A stretch of DNA of 64,000 nucleotides from Desulfobulbus elongatus DSM 2908 (GTDB lineage: Bacteria; Desulfobacterota; Desulfobulbia; Desulfobulbales; Desulfobulbaceae): contig NZ_JHZB01000015.1 in assembly GCF_000621145.1 (NCBI RefSeq), positions 43,556-107,555 of the forward strand, written 5' to 3'. Below, one piece after another: positions 40,806 through 50,632 of the stretch. The notes beneath the pieces are model-generated. The model was not told the origin of the DNA and did not search any database. It worked only from the letters and a program-made list of their open reading frames with translations. The position numbers were made by a program, and so were the translations under genes. Positions within the stretch are counted from its first letter, which is position 1. Each line of letters opens with the position of its first letter.

Positions 40806-41741
40806 ATGATGGCGAGGAGCACACGGCGGCTTGCCGGGATCGCCGGCGGTTTGGCGCTGCTGGCAGGGTTATGCGGTTCGGGATGGGCGGCGACTCCGGG
40901 GTCGCACTACACCTACGGCGTCGAGGGCGTGCTGGGCGCGACCGTTGGCCCGCCGGGCTGGCATTACCGCATGTACAACCTCTGGTACTCCCCGAACGAA
41001 TATAAAAACAACAGCGGCGACACCGTTCCGGGCACATTCGACCTCAATGTCTTCGCCTCGGTGCAGCGGCTCATCCATGTCACCGGCATCAAGATCCTGG
41101 GCGCCGACTTCCTCTACGATTTCGTCGTGCCCCTGGTCGACCAGGAGTTCACCCAGGGCGCCTTTTCCGACAGCCACTCCTTCACCGTCGGCGACATCGA
41201 GATTGAGCCCTTCGCCCTGGCCTGGCACCAGCCCCGCTGGGATGCGGTGTTCGCCCTGGCGGTGATCGTCCCCACCGGCCATTACGAGGCAACGGAACCG
41301 GCCTCGCCCGGCCTGGGCTACTGGTCCGGCCGGCTGACCCTGGGCGGCACCTATTATTTCGACGAGCAAAAGACCTGGTCGGTCAGCCTCCTCACCCGGA
41401 CCCTGATCAACGGCGAACAGGAGGACACCGATGTCAGGCCCGGCTCCGAATTCGTGGCCGAGTACGGCATTGGCAAGGAATTTCAGGTCAACAGCACCTG
41501 GATGATCCGCCCCGGCCTGACCGGCGCCTCCTACTGGCAGATTGCCGACGACAGCGACGACAACCCGGCCTACGGTATCTTCGCCGATCAGCACAAGCAG
41601 GCCCATGCCGCCGGCGCCGAAATCAACGTGTTCTACCTGCCCATGCTGTTCCAGGTGAACCTGCGCTATCTTCAGGAGTACGGAGTCGAGAACGGCCCGG
41701 AGGAATCGCGCTTCATCGCCACCCTGACCAAATCCTTCTGA
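40806..41741 (+). CDS. Outer-membrane beta-barrel protein, MetA/phenol-degradation family
   Basis: About 311 residues. Signal peptide (RRLAGIAGGLALLAGLCGSGWA), then a beta-rich protein with alternating aromatic strands and a terminal Phe (LTKSF), as for outer-membrane barrels. The pattern is that of the family named after the phenol meta-pathway MetA protein, whose members are putative transporters of hydrophobic compounds. The ATG at 40806 follows AGGGGGAAAG. A GTG 21 bases earlier is also in frame. Substrate unknown. Confidence 0.75.
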   Translation: MMARSTRRLAGIAGGLALLAGLCGSGWAATPGSHYTYGVEGVLGATVGPPGWHYRMYNLWYSPNEYKNNSGDTVPGTFDLNVFASVQRLIHVTGIKILGADFLYDFVVPLVDQEFTQGAFSDSHSFTVGDIEIEPFALAWHQPRWDAVFALAVIVPTGHYEATEPASPGLGYWSGRLTLGGTYYFDEQKTWSVSLLTRTLINGEQEDTDVRPGSEFVAEYGIGKEFQVNSTWMIRPGLTGASYWQIADDSDDNPAYGIFADQHKQAHAAGAEINVFYLPMLFQVNLRYLQEYGVENGPEESRFIATLTKSF

Positions 41742-41757
41742 ACGGCCCGCTGCCACC

Positions 41758-41795
41758 GCCGGCTTTCCCCTTTCCGGGGAAGCCGGCTTTTTTTT
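41758..41795 (+). terminator. Intrinsic terminator of the outer-membrane protein gene
   Basis: Stem GCCGGCTTTCCCC / GGGGAAGCCGGC with one unpaired T, followed by eight T. Confidence 0.92.
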
Positions 41796-41985
41796 ACCGT
41801 CAAAACAGTACTTGTTCCAGCTTCAGGAACGCGTTGATGCAACGGCGAATGTTGGCAGAAATTGACTTGTCGTTTCGAGTGGAAGCGGGAAATCTCCTAC
41901 CCTGACAAGATTTCTCCGCGCTGCGCGCGTCGCAATACCTGTGCAGGAGAAAGGCATTCAGTTAGCCGGCCGCCGCCGGCCCGCG

Positions 41986-44289
41986 TCACGGCGTAAACTG
42001 CCCCAGGCCATCCTGCTCGGCAAAGATCTTCGCCAAATTGTTGTCGATGACGTAGATGCAGATTTCCTTGGCTCCCTGGCGGCTGTAGCCGAATTTCTTC
42101 TGCAGATTCTTCATCATGAAGCGGACATCGCTGCGGATCTTCTTGTCGTAGGTCTTGAACGATTCCTGGTCGAACTCCTTGACCGCCCGTCGGAAATTCT
42201 CGTTCTCCAGGAAGGGATCGAGCACCTTTTCCTTGAGGTTGTGGATATAGCGCTCGTAAAGGTGGTGGTAGAGTCCGGTTTCGGTGATGGGGAGATTGTC
42301 GCGCAGGATCTCCTGGGTCAGGGCGGTGGTGTACGCCTTCTGCACACTGGCGCGGAAAGCGGCGGCAGCGCTGGCGGGGATCATCAGCCGCGATTCGATC
42401 CGCTGGAAAAAGGCTTCGTTGATCTCCAGCCGCTCGCCGGTGAACCGGCAGGTCTCCACCGTTCCCGGCTCGAAATTGACCGCGAACATATAGTTCTGGA
42501 TATCCCTGGCGATCTGCTCCTCGTTGTAGTCGTACAGCGACTCCTTGACCGACTGCAACACGCCGTAGTTGTACATCCGCAGCAGGGAATCGAGAAAACC
42601 CATGGGCAGGATGGTCTTGTCCTTCTTGCAGTATTTGCGGAAAAACTTGCCGAGCATCGACATGTCGATCAGTTTGTCGTCCCGGGCGTAAATCGAGTAG
42701 AACTCGTTGAACATCCGGATGGAATCGCGACCGGACAGCCCCTGCCAGCCGTCCTCCTCCGACTCGGAAATGATCTTGAGCCGTCGTTTGGAGGTAAACC
42801 GCTCCACGTCCTCCTCGGTCAGCCAGGGCGGAATATGACCGGCATAGATCTCCATCTTGAGCAGTTGCAGGTTGTGGTCACAGTAGAGTTCGTACTTGTC
42901 CGGGTCCTGGATCCATTCGAGCATGGCGTCCGACTTGGTCCGCAGGCGGGTGGCCACGATCACCCGGGCGAAGTTGTGCAGGACCCGCGGCAGGAAGCTG
43001 TCGTCGATATGGGCGCCGAACACCTCCCGGTATATCTCCACTTCGGTTTTGATGTCGAGGACATAGGGAATATTGACATACTCGATCCGGTCGGCGAAGG
43101 CGGCCAGGTCGGTGAGCACCTTTTTGTCCTCCGGGTTCATCAGGGCGAAAAAGAGGCTGTTGACCCGTTCCTCGACATGATCGACCTTGTGCACGCCGTC
43201 GCTGACGATGTTGTGCAGGTCCATCAGCCGCTCGGTGTTGTGCGACTTGACATCCATCAGGGCGTAGATGCCGTTGTTGATCTTGGCATAGCCGGAGTAG
43301 AGGTAGGGCACCTTGCCGGCCGGCGCGAACAGGCCGTTTAAGATGCGCTGCACCTCGTCGTCGGTGCGGACCGTGCGCTGCGAGCGCCGGTCGCCGGGGT
43401 TGAACACCGAAATGCCGGCTCCCAGCCGCCGGTTGAACACATAGGGCCGGGCAAAGACCGACTCCAGCACCTTGAGGGGATCACCCTCCTTTTTCAGCAG
43501 TTCCTGATAGAGCGACAGGCAGATGGTGCAGGGTTCCTCGCGGAAGACCCATTCATACCGCTTTTCATGGAAGAGCTGGGCCTTGAACCGGTCGTCGTCC
43601 AGCAGTTCGTCGAGAAACTGTCGGCGGATGGCCTTGGGAATGATCAGCAGAGGATGGTCGTGGCTCGGGCAGGGCAGGGTCAGCCAGTTGGCCGTGAGCC
43701 CCTTTTCGCTGCCGCTGTTCGCCCCCATCTCGCCTTCCCGCCCCTCCTCCTCGCCCAGCAACTGCGGCAGCTTGCCGGCCAGGGTGGCGATCAGGTGGAC
43801 GCCACCGGCCAGTTCGGGCACCGGCAGTCGCCACACCACCTCGTAGCGGGTGCCTTCCGGGGTATTGGCATACTCTTCGAACTTGCGGAGCAGGTTGTTG
43901 AGAAAGGTCGACTTGCCGCTGCCGTGCGGGCCGTCGAAGATGTAGATCTTGTTCTGCTGGTCGCCGACCGAAAGCGATTCCACATGGCGGATCAAGCGGT
44001 TGGCGAACAGACGGTCGGCAAAGAACGGCCGGTCCGACCCCTTGACGAACAGGCGGCAGCAGTCGTAGTTGAGGTAACTGATCGACTCCGGATCGTCCGG
44101 ATACTCGTCGCCGCCGTTGCTGACATAGTGATGAACCATGTCGGCATAGACCTGGGCGACGTTGCGGATATTCCGCTCGGGCCGTTCAACCACCTCGCCA
44201 AGGAACTCGGTAAAGGACAGCTCGTCCTGCCGGTGCCGGTCATCCCTGTACTCTCTGAGGGTTGCCAAGGCCTTGCTCAGTGCGCCCAT
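41986..44289 (-). CDS. Second PrkA-like AAA serine kinase (divergent)
   Basis: 767 residues. P-loop FDGPHGSGKSTFLNN near residue 130, long linker and a C-terminal region resembling PrkA. It differs clearly from the first PrkA of the operon in its P-loop (GPHGSGKS against GEPGNGKT) and in length. PrkA family proteins are ATP-dependent kinases or AAA proteases induced in stress and sporulation. The ATG at 44289 was chosen because a longer frame would run into spoVR. It is the last gene of the operon, 38 bases after spoVR. Confidence 0.8.
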   Translation of the reverse strand: MGALSKALATLREYRDDRHRQDELSFTEFLGEVVERPERNIRNVAQVYADMVHHYVSNGGDEYPDDPESISYLNYDCCRLFVKGSDRPFFADRLFANRLIRHVESLSVGDQQNKIYIFDGPHGSGKSTFLNNLLRKFEEYANTPEGTRYEVVWRLPVPELAGGVHLIATLAGKLPQLLGEEEGREGEMGANSGSEKGLTANWLTLPCPSHDHPLLIIPKAIRRQFLDELLDDDRFKAQLFHEKRYEWVFREEPCTICLSLYQELLKKEGDPLKVLESVFARPYVFNRRLGAGISVFNPGDRRSQRTVRTDDEVQRILNGLFAPAGKVPYLYSGYAKINNGIYALMDVKSHNTERLMDLHNIVSDGVHKVDHVEERVNSLFFALMNPEDKKVLTDLAAFADRIEYVNIPYVLDIKTEVEIYREVFGAHIDDSFLPRVLHNFARVIVATRLRTKSDAMLEWIQDPDKYELYCDHNLQLLKMEIYAGHIPPWLTEEDVERFTSKRRLKIISESEEDGWQGLSGRDSIRMFNEFYSIYARDDKLIDMSMLGKFFRKYCKKDKTILPMGFLDSLLRMYNYGVLQSVKESLYDYNEEQIARDIQNYMFAVNFEPGTVETCRFTGERLEINEAFFQRIESRLMIPASAAAAFRASVQKAYTTALTQEILRDNLPITETGLYHHLYERYIHNLKEKVLDPFLENENFRRAVKEFDQESFKTYDKKIRSDVRFMMKNLQKKFGYSRQGAKEICIYVIDNNLAKIFAEQDGLGQFTP

Positions 44290-44327
44290 CCTCTCGTCTC
44301 CCTGTTGCCGCCCGCCGCGCCGTCCCG

Positions 44328-45965
44328 TCATTCCGCCAGGGTGCGCGCCAGCGTCTTGTCCTTCATGGTATAGCGGAACCGCTTCCACTCAATGATCCGT
44401 TTCGGCGTCTCCTCCCGCACCTGGCCGTCATCCTCCCTGTTCGCCTTCACCGGGATGGGAACGCTGGTGTAGAGGTGCACCTCGCCGCCCCAGAGGTATT
44501 CCAGGCCCAGCATCACGCCGGAAATGAAATCGCGCAGCAGCGGCTTGCCCTCGAACTGATGGTCGAGCACCAGGACGTTGTTTTCATCCACCCTGACCTC
44601 GACCCGCGGCGGATGGTAGAGGCTGTCCGCCACCATCTGTCTGTAGTCGGCGGCCTTGCGACTGCGGACGTAGTACTGCCAGGTCATCCGTTCCTTGTTC
44701 AGCCGCTTGCCGACCACGAACAGCCGGTGCTGATCGACGAAATCCTGATCGATGAACTGGTTGACGAACATCGAATCGCAGTAGTTTTCGCGGATGTGGA
44801 AGATGTAGTCCCGCCCCTGGCCGGTGGCCCGGTCGAACTGCTGCCGCTTGCGCCGGTCGTGCGTCTGGAAGTAGGCCAGGCCGGTGCGGCCGCGGTCGGC
44901 CTGCTGCTCCAGGTACTGGAAAAGCCGCATGCCCAGGGCGTAGGGGTTGAGCCCGACCCGTGGCATGGAGGTCACCTTGGCGTTGACGATGGCGTAGTCG
45001 ACCTCGTGCCCCCTGATGCGGTCGTCACCCAGGAACAGGGTGTCGTGCCAGTAGGAGGCCCAGCCCTCGTTGAGGATCTTGGTGCGGATCTGGGGCTGGA
45101 AATAGAGCGAGGTCGAGCGGATCACCTCGAGGATCATCAGCATCCAACGGTTCTCCTCGCGGTTGAGGAAGGGCGAGTACTCCATCAGGAACCGGAGCGG
45201 GTCGGTCCGGCCGACCTGCTGTTTCTCCTGCACTTTCTTGGCGTGCAGGGCTTCCAGTTCCCGGTGCTTCTCGGTCACGCTCTTGAGGAAACGCAACTCG
45301 CCGTCCTCGGGGAATTCCCGGCGCATCCGGTTGTAGCGCTCGATTTCCTTGGCATAGAGGCTCACCGCCGGCTTGGGTCCGCGCTGGAGGAAGATGTCGA
45401 AGTAGTAGTCGAGCAGGCTGAGCGGTCGCCCGCCCTTGGCGCCGCCGTCAGTCTCCGCCAGCAGGTCGAAATACCCCACCAGGTTGTCGATGGTGCGGGC
45501 GAATTCGATCACGTAGTCGACCCAGCGGCCCTTTTCCGAGCGCAGCTTGGCGAACAGGCGCTTGTCGGCCAGGGCCCGGCCGGCGAAGTCGTAGTCCCAG
45601 GTGTGGCGGAAGAAGAGGTTGTTCTGGAACAGATCGATGTGGCCGATGACGTGATAGAAGATCATCACGTTGAGCCAATCCGGGTTGTTGTCGTTGTAGT
45701 AGGAGATCGGCGGCCGGGTGTTGATCACCGTCTCGTAGGGGTTGTTGGGGTAGAGTTCGTAGCGCCCCTGCTCGCGCAACACCTCGACGTCCTGCACCCA
45801 GTAGTCGTAGAGGGTGGGAATCATCACCTTGGGCCCCAGCGCCACCATATCGCGGTTGGTGACGATGTACTCCAGGGTTTCGTCCCCGAAACGCAACCCG
45901 GCCTGCCGGGCGCGTTCCTTGCACCCTTCCATGATCCGCTTGGCATGCTGACTGATCAGTTCCAT
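44328..45965 (-). CDS. spoVR: SpoVR family protein
   Basis: 545-residue member of the SpoVR family, first found in spore cortex formation but widespread in non-sporulating bacteria with PrkA and DUF444. Family blocks include FYHVIGHIDLFQNN, GWASYWHDTLF (with metal-type His) and NPYALGMRLF. Its biochemical activity is not known. It lies between DUF444 and the second PrkA gene. The start has no strong ribosome site. Confidence 0.92.
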   Translation of the reverse strand: MELISQHAKRIMEGCKERARQAGLRFGDETLEYIVTNRDMVALGPKVMIPTLYDYWVQDVEVLREQGRYELYPNNPYETVINTRPPISYYNDNNPDWLNVMIFYHVIGHIDLFQNNLFFRHTWDYDFAGRALADKRLFAKLRSEKGRWVDYVIEFARTIDNLVGYFDLLAETDGGAKGGRPLSLLDYYFDIFLQRGPKPAVSLYAKEIERYNRMRREFPEDGELRFLKSVTEKHRELEALHAKKVQEKQQVGRTDPLRFLMEYSPFLNREENRWMLMILEVIRSTSLYFQPQIRTKILNEGWASYWHDTLFLGDDRIRGHEVDYAIVNAKVTSMPRVGLNPYALGMRLFQYLEQQADRGRTGLAYFQTHDRRKRQQFDRATGQGRDYIFHIRENYCDSMFVNQFIDQDFVDQHRLFVVGKRLNKERMTWQYYVRSRKAADYRQMVADSLYHPPRVEVRVDENNVLVLDHQFEGKPLLRDFISGVMLGLEYLWGGEVHLYTSVPIPVKANREDDGQVREETPKRIIEWKRFRYTMKDKTLARTLAE

Positions 45966-45995
45966 ATCGCACCGGCAGCGGGCTTCCGCCCCGCG

Positions 45996-47372
45996 TCAAG
46001 AAATCAGACGTTTTATTCCCTCGATGACCCGGGCCTCGGTGCTGTCCTTGGACATCACGTCCAGGCGGAGCAGCTCCTTCTTCGCTTCCAGCAGGCCCGA
46101 CTTGGTCAGGTACTTCTCCACCTCGCTACGGCGGGAACCCTCCAGCCCGTTCTCGGCGATGGTGATCCCGATCCGGCTGGCGTAGACGAGCATCTTCTCC
46201 AGCTCGGGCAGGGTTTCCTCGCCGTAGGTGTCCCAGTCGTCGCCGTCGGTACCGTGGAAGACATAGATCGAATAGTCGCGGGTCAGCTCCTCTTCGGCCA
46301 CGATCCGATTGACCAGCCGGTAAGCAGAGGCCACCTGGGTGCCGCCGGCCACCTGCATCTGGTAATAGGACTGGAAGTTCTCCACCTCCCTGGCTTCGGT
46401 GTCGTGGAGGATGAACCGGGTCTCGACCTGGTTCTGGTACTGGTAGCTCAGCCAGGCGTAGATGAGCACGTGCTGGTTGACCACCAGTTCAGTCGGCTTG
46501 CCGGCCATGGAGCCGGAGTAGTCGCGCACGAAAAAGACCACGGCCTGGGACTCGTAATCCTTTTCCCTGGAGAGGATGCGATAAAGCCGGTCGTTGGGCG
46601 ACACCATCAGGGCGCCGGCGTCGACCGGCGCGCCCGCCTGCACCCGGCCCAGGGCGATATTGGTTTGCAGCACCCGCCTGAGCGTCCCTTTTTTGTCGAG
46701 GATCTGGCCGAAGCCGCGGTTCTTGTCGGTAAGGTCGTAGGCAAAGCGGGTGAGCGACCGTTTCTTGCCCTTGTCGCGCAGGTTGGGCAGGGCGAACTGC
46801 TCGGTCAGCACGCGGCCCAGGTCGTAGACCGTGGATTCCAGTTCATGGGCCCCGCCCTGGCCCTGGCCGCTCCCGCTGCCGCCGCCCTGCTCCTCGCGCA
46901 CCGGCTGTTCGCCGATGACCTCGCCCTCTTCGCCCTCGCCGGCACCGCCTTCGCCCGGGTCCTGGCCCTCGCCCTCCTCGTCCTCGGGAACGCTGTCGTG
47001 GATCAGCTTTTCCTCCACCGTGGTGGGAATGACCACCACCTTGTCGTCGCCGTCGCGGCCGGGCTTGACCAGCTTGCCGATGCGGATCTTGCGGGGAAAG
47101 CCGTCCTGTTCCCGCTGAAGATCGCGCTGGAGGAGGTGGTCGAGCGATTGCGCCGCCACCATCGAGGCCACCGGCGAGGGCAGCCCCTGGGCGAACAGGT
47201 CCGGATCGACGTAACTGTAGAGGGAACGGGCCGCCGGCGCCGGGCCGGGCAGATGGACATCAGCCGCGCCGCTTCGTTCGGCCAGGGCGAGTTCATATTC
47301 GATCACCCGCCGCTGCTCCGCGCTCAGTCCCCGCGCCTCCAACTCCTGCGCCAGTTGTCGCAACGTCTTCAT
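45996..47372 (-). CDS. DUF444 (YeaH/YhbH) VWA-like protein
   Basis: 458 residues. The N-terminal part has DPDLFAQGLPS; the middle is acidic and Gly-rich (GEGQDPGEGGAGEGEE and GGGSGSGQGQGG at residues 130-180); the C-terminal half is a von Willebrand A-like domain with the MIDAS motif RDYSGSM and a second metal-type TDGDDW. Homologues (YeaH, YhbH) always neighbour PrkA and are thought to be its partner. Fits between prkA and spoVR. Confidence 0.92.
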   Translation of the reverse strand: MKTLRQLAQELEARGLSAEQRRVIEYELALAERSGAADVHLPGPAPAARSLYSYVDPDLFAQGLPSPVASMVAAQSLDHLLQRDLQREQDGFPRKIRIGKLVKPGRDGDDKVVVIPTTVEEKLIHDSVPEDEEGEGQDPGEGGAGEGEEGEVIGEQPVREEQGGGSGSGQGQGGAHELESTVYDLGRVLTEQFALPNLRDKGKKRSLTRFAYDLTDKNRGFGQILDKKGTLRRVLQTNIALGRVQAGAPVDAGALMVSPNDRLYRILSREKDYESQAVVFFVRDYSGSMAGKPTELVVNQHVLIYAWLSYQYQNQVETRFILHDTEAREVENFQSYYQMQVAGGTQVASAYRLVNRIVAEEELTRDYSIYVFHGTDGDDWDTYGEETLPELEKMLVYASRIGITIAENGLEGSRRSEVEKYLTKSGLLEAKKELLRLDVMSKDSTEARVIEGIKRLIS

Positions 47373-47408
47373 GGCCGCCTCCGTGTTTGCCTTCGTCGCG
47401 GCACGGCG

Positions 47409-49472
47409 TCAGTTCTCGTCCACCTGGGTGCAGAAATATTCGATGGTTTTCTGGGCGCAGGTGAGGCAGTAGCCGAGCTTGTTAAGCATGGTGTCGATCA
47501 TCCGGTCGTAGAGTTTCTGGTTCTCCTCGTTGGTCCGGTTGGCCAGGGCGCCGATCAGGCTGCCGGCGCCGGCGATGTCCGACTTGAGGCGCACGTCGGT
47601 GACCGCCTTGACCAGCTCCAGGTTGTCCATGAAGTCGTAATCCGGGTTGACCGAGATCTTCTGGCCGTAGATCTTGCGGATCGAGGTGCGGAAGGAGTCC
47701 TTCTGTTCGCGGATCTTCAGGCCCAGGCAGGCCTCCACCGAATCGATGTAGCGTTCGTCGATCTTGAGCGCCACCAGCTCACCGGTCTGCGGGTTCTTGT
47801 ACTTCCACATCCGGTCCGCGCCCAGGTTCTCGGCGTCGATGCCGATGATCATGTTGACGTAGTTGAGCACGTCCTTGCGGATGGCCAGCGGCTCGTCCAT
47901 GTAGGCGTTGAACATCTCGGTCATGATCCGCTCGCGGTAGAGCCCCCTGGCGATCTTGAGATCGTCGAGGAACTTGGCGCGGTCGGCCGCCTCGGAGACG
48001 TAGTCGAGGATCACCCGCTCCAGGGCGGTGAACACGTCGTAGGCGAACATGCACCGGCCCTCGTTGGTCTCCGAGCTCTCCAGCATGAGCTGCATGGTGC
48101 GGCCCAGGTTGCGCTGGCCCAACCCCTTCTGGCCGAAGCGCTTGGTGATGTCGTGCTCCTGGTTGAGGGTGTCGATGACCTCGGAAAGCGTCTTCAGGCT
48201 CTTTTCGCCGGCCACCTCGCCAGCGGCCAGCTTCATGGTCTCGATCGGGGTCAGCTTCTCCGAGCGGGGCAGGCGGGTGAGGACCACGGCCACCGAGGCG
48301 GCATAGTTGAGGTTCGGGTCCTGGTGCATGGTGTTGCCGGTGAGCGTGGTCTTGGCCTCGTTGCCGATGGCGTAGGCGGTCAGGTCGTGCTGCTGGCGGT
48401 AATCGGTGTTGTGCGAGACGTAGCAGATGCGGCAGCGGTCGATGATCGGCGCCTCTTCCTTCTCGGCCAGGAAGCGGTTGAACTCCGAGTTGTTGCTGGT
48501 GGCGATGATCAGGGTGTCGATGGGCCAGCGGTAGCCGTCGATCTCGATGGTCCGGTTCTGGATGATGCCCAGGTAGACCTGCACCAGGTCCTTCTTGTTC
48601 TTGTAGATCTCGTCGCTGAAATGGATGCCGCCGCCGGCCACCCGCGCCAACGCCCCGCGCCGCAGGTCGAAGCGGTAGGGGTTGTTGGTGTCGGTGATGT
48701 GCAGCATCCGCTGGATCGACTCCTCGCCCAGGAGGTCCACCGCCGAGGAGGTGATCTTGTCCTTGGCCGGATACTTGCCGGTGACCGTGCCCAGGCTCTC
48801 CACCAGCGGCACCGGCACGATCTCGATGCTGTGCAGCATCGCCTCGATGTCGCCGCCGGCCATGGCGCGGATATCGTTCCAGATGTAGGCCGAGCAGGCC
48901 CCCAGCGGTCGGTAGTTCTCGCTCCACTGGGCCAGCAGCTTGTCGCCGACCCTGCACTTCTTCGCCAGATGCGCCAGGGACTCGTCGCGGCTCTCGAACA
49001 GGTTGAGGGCCAGGATCATCGGGTCCTCGTAGGTCTGCGACTCGATGGCTTTGATGGCGCCGTAGCTGCCCACCCGGTCCAGGCCGGTGAAGCGGAAGCT
49101 GTATTTCCTGTTCTTCGGCTGGGCCAGAAAATTGCGGTACAGGGCGCACAGATATTCGACCAGAAAGGTCTTGCCATTGCCCGGCTCGCCCACGAGGACA
49201 AAGGCCATCTCCTTGGAGGAGCCCCCCTGGGAGGCGTCCTTGACAAAGGAGACGAACGAGTTGATCTCGTCGTACATGCCGATGATGTGTTTTCTGCCTT
49301 CGCGAAAGATGGTGAAATCGAAGGTGGATTTGCCGTTGACCGTGACCTTGTTGATCTCCTTTTCCAGGATCATCCGGCTGACGCTCTGAAAGGCGTTCTC
49401 AAAGACGCGTTCGCCTTTTTTGACAGCTTGAATGTGGCTATACAGCGAAGTGTGTCTGGGGTCGGTCATCAT
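47409..49472 (-). CDS. prkA: PrkA (YeaG-like) AAA serine protein kinase
   Basis: 687 residues, near the usual length. AAA domain with P-loop VGEPGNGKTFLVEYL (about residue 110), Walker B/sensor pieces such as GGIHFSDEIYKNKKDL and ATSNNSEFNRF, and a C-terminal PrkA domain with YIDSVEACLGLKIREQ. In E. coli YeaG acts in the nitrogen-starvation and stationary-phase response with YeaH. AAGGAGG lies before two adjacent ATGs; the second (49469) has the better spacing. First gene of the operon. Confidence 0.93.
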   Translation of the reverse strand: MMTDPRHTSLYSHIQAVKKGERVFENAFQSVSRMILEKEINKVTVNGKSTFDFTIFREGRKHIIGMYDEINSFVSFVKDASQGGSSKEMAFVLVGEPGNGKTFLVEYLCALYRNFLAQPKNRKYSFRFTGLDRVGSYGAIKAIESQTYEDPMILALNLFESRDESLAHLAKKCRVGDKLLAQWSENYRPLGACSAYIWNDIRAMAGGDIEAMLHSIEIVPVPLVESLGTVTGKYPAKDKITSSAVDLLGEESIQRMLHITDTNNPYRFDLRRGALARVAGGGIHFSDEIYKNKKDLVQVYLGIIQNRTIEIDGYRWPIDTLIIATSNNSEFNRFLAEKEEAPIIDRCRICYVSHNTDYRQQHDLTAYAIGNEAKTTLTGNTMHQDPNLNYAASVAVVLTRLPRSEKLTPIETMKLAAGEVAGEKSLKTLSEVIDTLNQEHDITKRFGQKGLGQRNLGRTMQLMLESSETNEGRCMFAYDVFTALERVILDYVSEAADRAKFLDDLKIARGLYRERIMTEMFNAYMDEPLAIRKDVLNYVNMIIGIDAENLGADRMWKYKNPQTGELVALKIDERYIDSVEACLGLKIREQKDSFRTSIRKIYGQKISVNPDYDFMDNLELVKAVTDVRLKSDIAGAGSLIGALANRTNEENQKLYDRMIDTMLNKLGYCLTCAQKTIEYFCTQVDEN

Positions 49473-49489
49473 GCGCCTCCTTGACGAGG

Positions 49490-50117
49490 TGGAGAGAGGG
49501 GTGCCGCAGTGGATTCAATACACTTATTATTGCTATAACCTCCACAGAATTCAAGGGGTTATTCATAACGATCCCACATTATGCGTCCCGACGGGAAAGC
49601 CGGATGCATCCAAGGGGGCGGGGAGCGCGCCAAAACGCACACAAGGGGAAAGCGTCCGCGCGGGTCGACCGCCGTTGGCAAAGGAGACGGAGCAGGGGGA
49701 AAACGCCCTGCCGTTCGCATGCGGCGAGCGCGGATCATCCGCGGCAACCGGAGGCCAACGGGCCAGGATCAGGACGATTTTCGAGATGAATCGCCGGCGG
49801 GCAAGGCGGCCGGATCGTACCGCCCCGTGCCGGCCTCGAACGGGTTGATGTCGGGGTACAGGAATGGGGAACGGCTCCGGCGCGCGGCGGCGCGCAACAG
49901 AGGGGTATCGGACGCGGATGCGGGGGGTGCGGCGGCATCGCCGGCAAACGATGCGCCGCCGTCCATCCCGGACATGGCAACCGGCAGGACTCCGCGTCCC
50001 GACGCATTTCCCGGCTCCCGGCATGGAGCCGTTCCTTCCTGGGAGATCGGGGCGTCCGCGCATCATGGCTCCGGTCTCCCGCCGCACCGGTCCGGGGAGA
50101 TGCCGCATCGTGCGGCC
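49490..50117. other. Gap between prkA and the cobalamin riboswitch, no clear gene
   Basis: About 630 bases without a recognisable gene on either strand. Open frames here are arginine-rich translations of GC-rich DNA (for example 49563-50213, minus). The best short candidate is a minus-strand frame at 49769-49975 (68 residues, ending AALPAGDSSRKSS), which lacks a convincing ribosome site and any similarity I recognise. The 49500-49575 part is AT-rich and may hold the prkA promoter. Confidence 0.5.
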
Positions 50118-50155
50118 AAAAAAATCCCCGGACCATTTGTCAATGATCCGGGGAT
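50118..50155 (-). terminator. Intrinsic terminator following the cobalamin riboswitch
   Basis: Read on the minus strand: ATCCCCGGATCAT / ATGGTCCGGGGAT with a six-base loop, followed by seven U. It lies about 40 bases after the aptamer, in the place expected for an expression platform. Confidence 0.88.
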
Positions 50156-50194
50156 GCCCTGGTTTATCCACGTATCGGCACCGTCCCCCTGATC

Positions 50195-50395
50195 CGCGGG
50201 GGGAGGCTGTCACGTCTCAGGCAGGTCTTCTGACTTCCGGTTCGTCCTCCCGTCGCGTCTTCCCGGCCTTCCGGCCAGTGACTGTCTGCGGCGTTCGTCC
50301 CCGGTTACAGCGGCGGGCCCGTCTCCGATTCGCACGGAGTTCCCTTGTTATCCTCGGCGAGGAACCTGAAACCTGTGTGGCACGAAACCTGATCG
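50195..50395 (-). promoter_or_regulatory. Cobalamin (adenosylcobalamin-type) riboswitch
   Basis: Read on the minus strand from 50395: the entry stem near CAGGTTTC, AAGGGAAC..CGGTGCGAATC-like core (here GGGAACTCCGTGCGAATC), GCCGCTGTAACCGG, GCCGGAAGGCCGGGAAGACGCG, and the B12-box-like CCGGAAGTCAGAAGACCTGCC in overlapping order. A GC-rich hairpin CCCCC/GGGGG follows, then the terminator. Very good match to the class; the regulated gene is not identifiable. Confidence 0.95.
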
Positions 50396-50632
50396 CGCCA
50401 TGAAAGTCAAGCCGAATTTTGCCCTCGCCACAACGCCGGCCGTTCGGGACGGCGGGCGGACGGATTGCGGCCAAGGCATTCAGAATCCTTGCTGATCGGG
50501 GCGGTAATCGTTATGGTGGACATAGAAAGAGAGCGTCTGCGGGCCGCCGGCCGGACCGGCGGCCATTGCCACAATGTGCCGGCCTCTTTCCTCCGCCGCC
50601 CCGCCCTCAGCCGATCGTCTCCGGAATTGCGC

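Noticed and set aside
44262..49484. A plus-strand open frame of 1740 codons
   Set aside because: It lies exactly opposite the prkA-DUF444-spoVR-prkA operon. Its composition (His, Val, Leu, Gln, Asp rich without any motif) is the mirror of GC-rich coding DNA.
49563..50213. Arginine-rich 216-codon minus frame after the cobalamin riboswitch
   Set aside because: It starts inside the riboswitch-terminator region and reads as unbiased translation of GC-rich DNA; no motif.
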